Assembly (NCBI GenBank): GCA_014382085.1
Contig: JACNKJ010000186.1
Span: forward strand, 1-11,299
From: a bacterium
GTDB taxonomy: Bacteria > Krumholzibacteriota > Krumholzibacteriia > JACNKJ01
DNA length: 11,299 nt
Direction: 5' to 3'
Under the pieces are notes generated by a model. The model did not search any database. It worked only from the letters and a program-made list of their open reading frames with translations, and had not been told where the DNA came from. Below are positions 7,159-11,299 of this stretch, piece by piece; within the stretch, counting starts at the first letter, position 1, and each line of letters starts with the position of its first letter. The translations under genes were made by a program, and so were the position numbers.

Positions 7159-7243
7159 ATCCGGCGTCCTCCGGGAATGAGTACACTAACTGAAAGTCAG
7201 GCTGGGCGCGGGAATCACAGCTTTGGAGGTATTAATGTGCGAA
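7159..7243. other. Gap between CHAT gene and beta-helix gene
   Basis: This 85-bp gap contains the beta-helix Shine-Dalgarno (GGAGG on the minus strand, flanked by CCGG repeats). I see no convincing -35/-10 pair, no copy of the sequence proposed as the sigma-operon promoter, and no hairpin followed by T residues. Read-through from the CHAT gene is therefore possible but unproven. Confidence 0.4.
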
Positions 7244-9922
7244 TTACACGTTTTTATTCCGCCAACGTCGACCGACGAAAAGGAGGATGAGCATCAGACT
7301 GAACCCTAGAATGGGTAGAAGCCAGGACGACCTACGATCTAGGGGGAGTCGGCCTTCTCCTTCACCGATTAGAACGAATCCGGCCCAGTAGTAGGGATGT
7401 TGAGTTTCCACTTGAGACTTCAAAATCTCCTGAGCCGATGATAGTGCCACATTGCATGCCTCACCCGAGGCTAGACCGTCGTAGAAGTGCTCCACAAAAT
7501 GGGCCGTGGCCAAATCATCCACCGGCCAGAGAGTGGCGAAAACCGCGGGGACCCCGGCACTCAAGAATGCGCTGGACAATCCTAAAGTGCCCTCCCCCGA
7601 CAGAAAGCCGGTGCCGGCGCTGCTACAACTGGACAGAACGGCCAGACCTGCGTCAAGCCTCAGCTTCGCGATGTCGACCGCCCGCAACTGCGAGTCTGGC
7701 CTGAACACAATCGCCGACTGCCAGGGGCTTTGATCGTCGTTTCGTGCGTGGGCCGCAATGTGAAGGATATCGTAGCCGAATAGATCGGGTTCGCCGAGAT
7801 CCTGCAGTGGGTCATCCATTCGTCGCCGGGTCACGTGACCATATAGGCGTTCGAGTTCCTCCACCTCGCGAATTGCACCGGGAAGATCCTCCCCCATCTC
7901 GCCAAGGGAGGAGGAAAGAGCCAGAGTTCGTGCGGCCCCGGATGTCTCGTATTCCATACTGCGAATCCGCGCAAGGATGGTCGCCGAAGGCACGCGGGTC
8001 CAGATGCGATCCTCGGCGCCTGGAAACTCCTGGAAGGGAATCAAGTTGAGCACACCATCAGGCGACACGAGGATTTTTCGGTGTTCGCCTAGTATTTCCC
8101 CGAACTCTCCGAAGAGCGTTTTGAAAATGTGCGAACCGGCTTTCGCCAGGGACTGCGCGTCGACGGATCCCGCAGTAGAAATCAGTTCCCGATAGGCACG
8201 AAGCCGCGCTTCGAGTTTTTCACCGCCTTCGATCTGCCTGACATCCATACCTTGCTGGTGAATTGCGAACAGGAGCAAGTGCTCCGGTCCGAGATAAAAG
8301 TCGAGGAAGAGTTCATCCTCGCGAAGAACAGCCTTCTGAAACTTCGAAAGCTCAACCGGCTCGTCACCCGTTTCCAGAAGTTGTTGTTCGTAGAGATTGC
8401 CCGGACCCAGCATTCTCTCCAGCAAAGTGCGCCCCTTGTAGGCCTGAAGACGTTCGAAAGCTTCGATTCGCTCGCCCTGGGCAATCATTAGTTTCGCGAG
8501 GTCGGTGAAGATGCGACGGCCTGAACTGCCGCGCCGCTCCCGCCAGTCGGGATCGAGCAAAAGACGTCGATCGCTCTCCCAAACACGTGCAGACAGGGAA
8601 TAGAGAGTGAATGCACTGTCGGGCATCGATAGCGCCTCACAACACCCCGCCGCCTCGGAGAGGGCATGAAATCGAAACTCGACGATGCCGGCCCGATCCG
8701 ACTCTTCAGCAAGGTTCAAAAACAAAACGAGGGCCTCGCGGTTTTGCCCGAGTAGAACTCGAATCTGAGCACGCTTCCCGAGAATACGCATGCCGTGCCA
8801 GTTCAGTGCGGTGTCTTGAAGAAGTGTGGAGGCAGAGTCCAACTCGCGTAGTGCCTCATGATAAAGACCCTGCACCTTGAGCGATTCGGAGATGCCGATA
8901 AAAGCATTGATGCGCATCCCCTGGCGAAGTGCATCTCCACGGTCAAGGGCTCTTCGATAGTATTCGATAGCGGACCTATGTCTTCCAATCATCGCGGAAG
9001 ATTCAGCCTGCTTGACGAGAACCGTCGCCTCAAGGTCCGCGTAGCCGCCCTTGATGCAGGTCTCAAGAGCCTGCTCAAGCGTATCAGCCGCCTCGCGGGT
9101 TCTGCCCAGGGAGTTTAGGCACATGGCGATATTTAGAAGGGCGGGAATCTCTTCCCTGCGATATCCGCTCTCAGCATGAATAGCCGCGGCTTTGCGGAAG
9201 TGCTGCAAGGCCCGATCCGCACGTCCCAGAGGATATTCAAGGCTGCCCAGGCCGTTAAGCGCGATGGCTTCGGCCATAGGCAGTCCGGCTTCTTCCGCCC
9301 GCCTTAAACTGGCCCGGTAGCTCTCCAAGGCGGACTCATACTCGCCACAACTGGTCTGCACCGTGGCCAGACCGTTTCGAGACCAAAGCTCACCTTCCAC
9401 ATCTACCGTGTCTGAAAAAAGATCCGCCGCCGTGGAATAGTGGAGAGCTGAGCTCTCGTTATCTCCACGCCTCCAGGCATCCCAGGCAAGACCCACATGT
9501 GACCAGGCCTCATGTCGACGGTCATTCAGCAGCATGGCTATTTCATTCAATCGGTGATAGAGATCGCGGGCATCCTGAGCGCGCCCCTGAGAACCCACCG
9601 CCACGCTCATCCACCTAATGGCGCTGACGAGGACAGTGGAATCCGAAAGCGCCAAGGCGAGATTTTCGACTTCCTTCAGTAACGCTTCACTCTGGCGATG
9701 ATCCCCGATGGCCGCGAGATAGCTTCCCTCCTGAAGCAGCAGTCTCGCCAATGAAGTGCTGTCGCCCTCGGCACGCGCAACTATGGACTTCGCCCCGAGC
9801 ATGGCGAAAGCCGAATCGCGGGCGCCGGAGGTCCAAAGTTCCTGAACTTCGGTGAGATCAAGCTCCCCGAAGGCGGCCGTAGCCGTCAGCAACAAACTGA
9901 AAAAGACGAGGGAAAAACGCAT
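7244..9922 (-). CDS. Membrane-anchored extracytoplasmic TPR-CHAT caspase-like protein
   Basis: An 892-residue protein of the TPR-CHAT type; CHAT domains belong to the caspase/separase clan of cysteine proteases. A signal peptide (1-19, ending TAAFG) is followed to about residue 500 by at least eight TPR-like helix pairs (for example ALESYRASLRRAEEAG, ALQHFRKAAAIHAESG, AIEYYRRALDRGDA). The CHAT domain spans about 530-845 with the expected dyad: His725 in HIAAHA (721-726) and Cys766 in LSSCSSAGTG. The conserved ATLWPVDD and YYWAGFVLIGEGE stretches follow. Residues about 866-885 form a transmembrane helix before a basic tail (GRRWRNKNV). Signal peptide plus C-terminal anchor predicts that the TPR and protease parts face the periplasm. 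The ATG at 9922 is only 3 nt after the anti-sigma stop and lacks a clear Shine-Dalgarno, suggesting coupled translation. The substrate is unknown; the neighbouring anti-sigma factor is a candidate (inference). Confidence 0.93.
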   Translation of the reverse strand: MRFSLVFFSLLLTATAAFGELDLTEVQELWTSGARDSAFAMLGAKSIVARAEGDSTSLARLLLQEGSYLAAIGDHRQSEALLKEVENLALALSDSTVLVSAIRWMSVAVGSQGRAQDARDLYHRLNEIAMLLNDRRHEAWSHVGLAWDAWRRGDNESSALHYSTAADLFSDTVDVEGELWSRNGLATVQTSCGEYESALESYRASLRRAEEAGLPMAEAIALNGLGSLEYPLGRADRALQHFRKAAAIHAESGYRREEIPALLNIAMCLNSLGRTREAADTLEQALETCIKGGYADLEATVLVKQAESSAMIGRHRSAIEYYRRALDRGDALRQGMRINAFIGISESLKVQGLYHEALRELDSASTLLQDTALNWHGMRILGKRAQIRVLLGQNREALVLFLNLAEESDRAGIVEFRFHALSEAAGCCEALSMPDSAFTLYSLSARVWESDRRLLLDPDWRERRGSSGRRIFTDLAKLMIAQGERIEAFERLQAYKGRTLLERMLGPGNLYEQQLLETGDEPVELSKFQKAVLREDELFLDFYLGPEHLLLFAIHQQGMDVRQIEGGEKLEARLRAYRELISTAGSVDAQSLAKAGSHIFKTLFGEFGEILGEHRKILVSPDGVLNLIPFQEFPGAEDRIWTRVPSATILARIRSMEYETSGAARTLALSSSLGEMGEDLPGAIREVEELERLYGHVTRRRMDDPLQDLGEPDLFGYDILHIAAHARNDDQSPWQSAIVFRPDSQLRAVDIAKLRLDAGLAVLSSCSSAGTGFLSGEGTLGLSSAFLSAGVPAVFATLWPVDDLATAHFVEHFYDGLASGEACNVALSSAQEILKSQVETQHPYYWAGFVLIGEGEGRLPLDRRSSWLLPILGFSLMLILLFVGRRWRNKNV

Positions 9923-9925
9923 GAG

Positions 9926-10609
9926 TTAAGGATACCGAGGTAGGGCCAAGAGTTCGGATCTTGCGATTTCCTCTCCCCCACTTATCGCGATGACCCGCCA
10001 GAATCTGGCATTGGACCCGGTTTCGCTTAGCAGCGCGGCGGAATTGAAATCGTAGTGGTTCGCCGATAGCGCATCAATCTCGATAAGTTCACCGAGATCC
10101 TCTCCCAACAAAAAAACTTTGTAGTTGACCGCATCGGTGACAGGTTGCCAGGCAAGCCGAATGCCGTCATGGGCCATCACTTTGGCCTCGACGATGATCG
10201 CGGTAGATTCACTATCGGGACCGCCGCGCAATACGCCTGAAACTGCTTTTGGACTTTCGCCGTCGCGTGTTGTCAGGAAAAATGTCGTGGCGATCAGGAG
10301 TAAGGTCAGGGCCAGAGCAGGCACCATGACGGGACCACGCAGGAAATCCACGAGGCTGCTTAGAAAGGGGCGATCCACCTGAGCCATTTCCACTTCGGAG
10401 ACCCAGTTTTTCAGGAAACTCGAGAGATCCCGATGGGCTTCCTCCGGACGACTGTTCGCAGGCGGGGCTTCGTTGTTTAGAAACTGCTGGTAGGATGCGA
10501 GCAGAGTTCTGCAGGCGGAGCAGGTATTTAGATGCCGCAGTCGAGGATCACCCGAACTCAGGTCGAGGAGGGTGTCCAGGTCCTCGACGGAAATGCATCG
10601 GTCTTCCAT
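9926..10609 (-). CDS. Membrane anti-sigma factor with zinc-finger-like N-terminus and fibronectin-like outer domain
   Basis: A 227-residue single-pass membrane protein expected to hold the sigma factor encoded just upstream inactive at the membrane. The cytoplasmic N-terminus carries the zinc anti-sigma pattern H26-x3-C30-x2-C33, with C5 a possible fourth ligand. Residues about 93-113 form one transmembrane helix. The outer part, about 140-227, has beta-strand spacing like a fibronectin type III domain (LAWQPVTDAVNYKVFLL, then FWRVIAISGGEEIARSE), plausible as a sensor or docking surface. The ATG at 10609 is preferred because GAGGAA (10615-10620) lies 5 nt upstream. An in-frame TTG at 10624, overlapping the sigma TGA, would add five residues but has no ribosome site. 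The gap to the sigma gene is 11 nt and to the CHAT gene 3 nt. The role is well supported by motif and context; the fibronectin-like assignment is by eye. Confidence 0.87.
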   Translation of the reverse strand: MEDRCISVEDLDTLLDLSSGDPRLRHLNTCSACRTLLASYQQFLNNEAPPANSRPEEAHRDLSSFLKNWVSEVEMAQVDRPFLSSLVDFLRGPVMVPALALTLLLIATTFFLTTRDGESPKAVSGVLRGGPDSESTAIIVEAKVMAHDGIRLAWQPVTDAVNYKVFLLGEDLGELIEIDALSANHYDFNSAALLSETGSNARFWRVIAISGGEEIARSELLALPRYP

Positions 10610-10620
10610 GACGTTTCCTC

Positions 10621-11256
10621 TCAACTTCTGTCAGAGTTGTCCAAGGCCGATCGTAATTTGCGACGCGCTCGCTGAAGTAGGCCGCGCGCTCCTGATTTAT
10701 CGTCAACGGCCAGGATCTCCGTGATCGCGTCCACCGGCAAGCCATCGATGCAGCGAAGGTGAAGGGCGTCGATCTCATCGGCCCGCAAGTGTTTTTCAAT
10801 CAGATTCAAGAGAGCTTTTTCTTGTTGAGCTTCCTGCAGTTTCTGCTCCGGACTAGGAGCACCACAGGGGATGGAATCGAGATCGATTTCGAGTTCCTGG
10901 CTGAAAGTGTTTCGAGTTACTTCCCGCAGGCAGCGATTACGAGTAATTACGAAGAGCCAGGAGCTGAAGCGCGCTCGGTGCATGTAATCCGGTAGACCTT
11001 GATATGCATTGAGCATGACATCCTGCGCTAGTTCTAGAGCGATTTCGTGATTCCCCACATATCGATGGCACCATGAATAGACTCGCCGCTGGTGGCGGGC
11101 GAATAGACTTGAAGCCGCCCGACGTCGTGCAAGCTCATCCATCGCATCGTGAAAAGCCCGGAGATCGTTCCGGTCCAGGCGATCCTCTTCCATACGATTG
11201 TCTACCATGGTGAATACTACATCCTCGTCGGAATCACGAAATATCCGACGGGACAC
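10621..11256 (-). CDS. ECF-type RNA polymerase sigma factor (start uncertain)
   Basis: A sigma-70 family factor of the extracytoplasmic-function class, with region 2 and region 4 only. Counting from the GTG at 11256, region 2 spans about 51-117 (FARHQRRVYSWCHRYVG, ELAQDVMLNAY, FSSWLFVITRNRCL) and region 4 about 146-205, with a helix-turn-helix ending in the basic GLLQRARRKLRSAL. It would direct polymerase to envelope-response promoters when released by the anti-sigma factor encoded 11 nt downstream. The start is unresolved. GTG 11256 (211 aa) has no Shine-Dalgarno. ATG 11208 (195 aa) has GAGGA about 13 nt upstream and would suit the candidate promoter at 11261-11291. ATG 11193 is also possible. 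The frame stays open to the window edge, so a start beyond 11299 cannot be excluded. Confidence 0.9.
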   Translation of the reverse strand: MSRRIFRDSDEDVVFTMVDNRMEEDRLDRNDLRAFHDAMDELARRRAASSLFARHQRRVYSWCHRYVGNHEIALELAQDVMLNAYQGLPDYMHRARFSSWLFVITRNRCLREVTRNTFSQELEIDLDSIPCGAPSPEQKLQEAQQEKALLNLIEKHLRADEIDALHLRCIDGLPVDAITEILAVDDKSGARGLLQRARRKLRSALDNSDRS

Positions 11257-11260
11257 CCAA

Positions 11261-11291
11261 CTTAGACTTGAAGGGCAGTTTAACCACTCCC
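11261..11291 (-). promoter_or_regulatory. Candidate ECF-type autoregulatory promoter of the sigma operon
   Basis: On the minus strand GGGAGTG (11291-11285) and GTCTAAG (11267-11261) are 17 nt apart. The second resembles the -10 element of sigma-E-type promoters (family knowledge); the first only partly resembles the GGAAC-type -35. Transcription would begin near 11255, which suits translation from the ATG at 11208. ECF operons commonly drive themselves, but no second copy was found in the window. Confidence 0.25.
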
Positions 11292-11299
11292 ACCCGTAA

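Noticed and set aside
7244..11256. A type III-E CRISPR (Craspase) locus suggested by TPR-CHAT plus a sigma factor
   Set aside because: No gRAMP effector, Csx30-like gene or CRISPR array is visible, and the CHAT protein has a signal peptide and a membrane anchor, unlike Csx29.

Overview
The window looks like a chromosomal piece of a didermic, uncultivated-type bacterium. A long secreted beta-helix protein ends in a PNPFNP-type (FlgD-like / type IX sorting-like) C-terminal domain, next to an Rnf complex. This combination is typical of candidate lineages around the FCB superphylum (Eisenbacteria-, Krumholzibacteria- or Latescibacteria-like). The phylum is an inference from protein style; there is no rRNA to confirm it. 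I see no tRNA, rRNA, insertion sequence, phage gene or CRISPR array.

Layout. (1) Positions 1-2366, minus strand: rnfA, rnfB and the first 319 codons of rnfC, tightly packed. They are the start of an ion-translocating ferredoxin:NAD+ oxidoreductase operon that runs off the left edge. (2) Positions 2367-2626: a 260-bp divergent intergenic region unusually rich in dyads. It holds a 49-bp imperfect hairpin, a perfect 16-bp palindrome, an extended -10 promoter and a possible Shine-Dalgarno-masking stem. (3) Positions 2627-3274, plus strand: a small secreted Cys-rich protein of unknown function. (4) Positions 3358-11256, minus strand, read right to left: an ECF sigma factor, a membrane anti-sigma factor with a zinc-binding N-terminus and an extracytoplasmic fibronectin-like domain, a TPR-CHAT protease-like protein with a signal peptide and a C-terminal membrane anchor, and a 1266-residue secreted beta-helix protein built from two modules.

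How the parts may work together. The Rnf genes are housekeeping bioenergetics. The sigma/anti-sigma/TPR-CHAT genes are almost contiguous (11 and 3 nt between genes) and should be one transcription unit. The predicted topology puts the CHAT Cys/His site on the same outer side of the inner membrane as the anti-sigma C-terminal domain. A cell-envelope signalling module, in which the CHAT protein cleaves the anti-sigma factor or another exported protein, is therefore plausible. This is inference and is the most interesting hypothesis here. The beta-helix gene lies 85 bp downstream on the same strand and could be read through or be a target.
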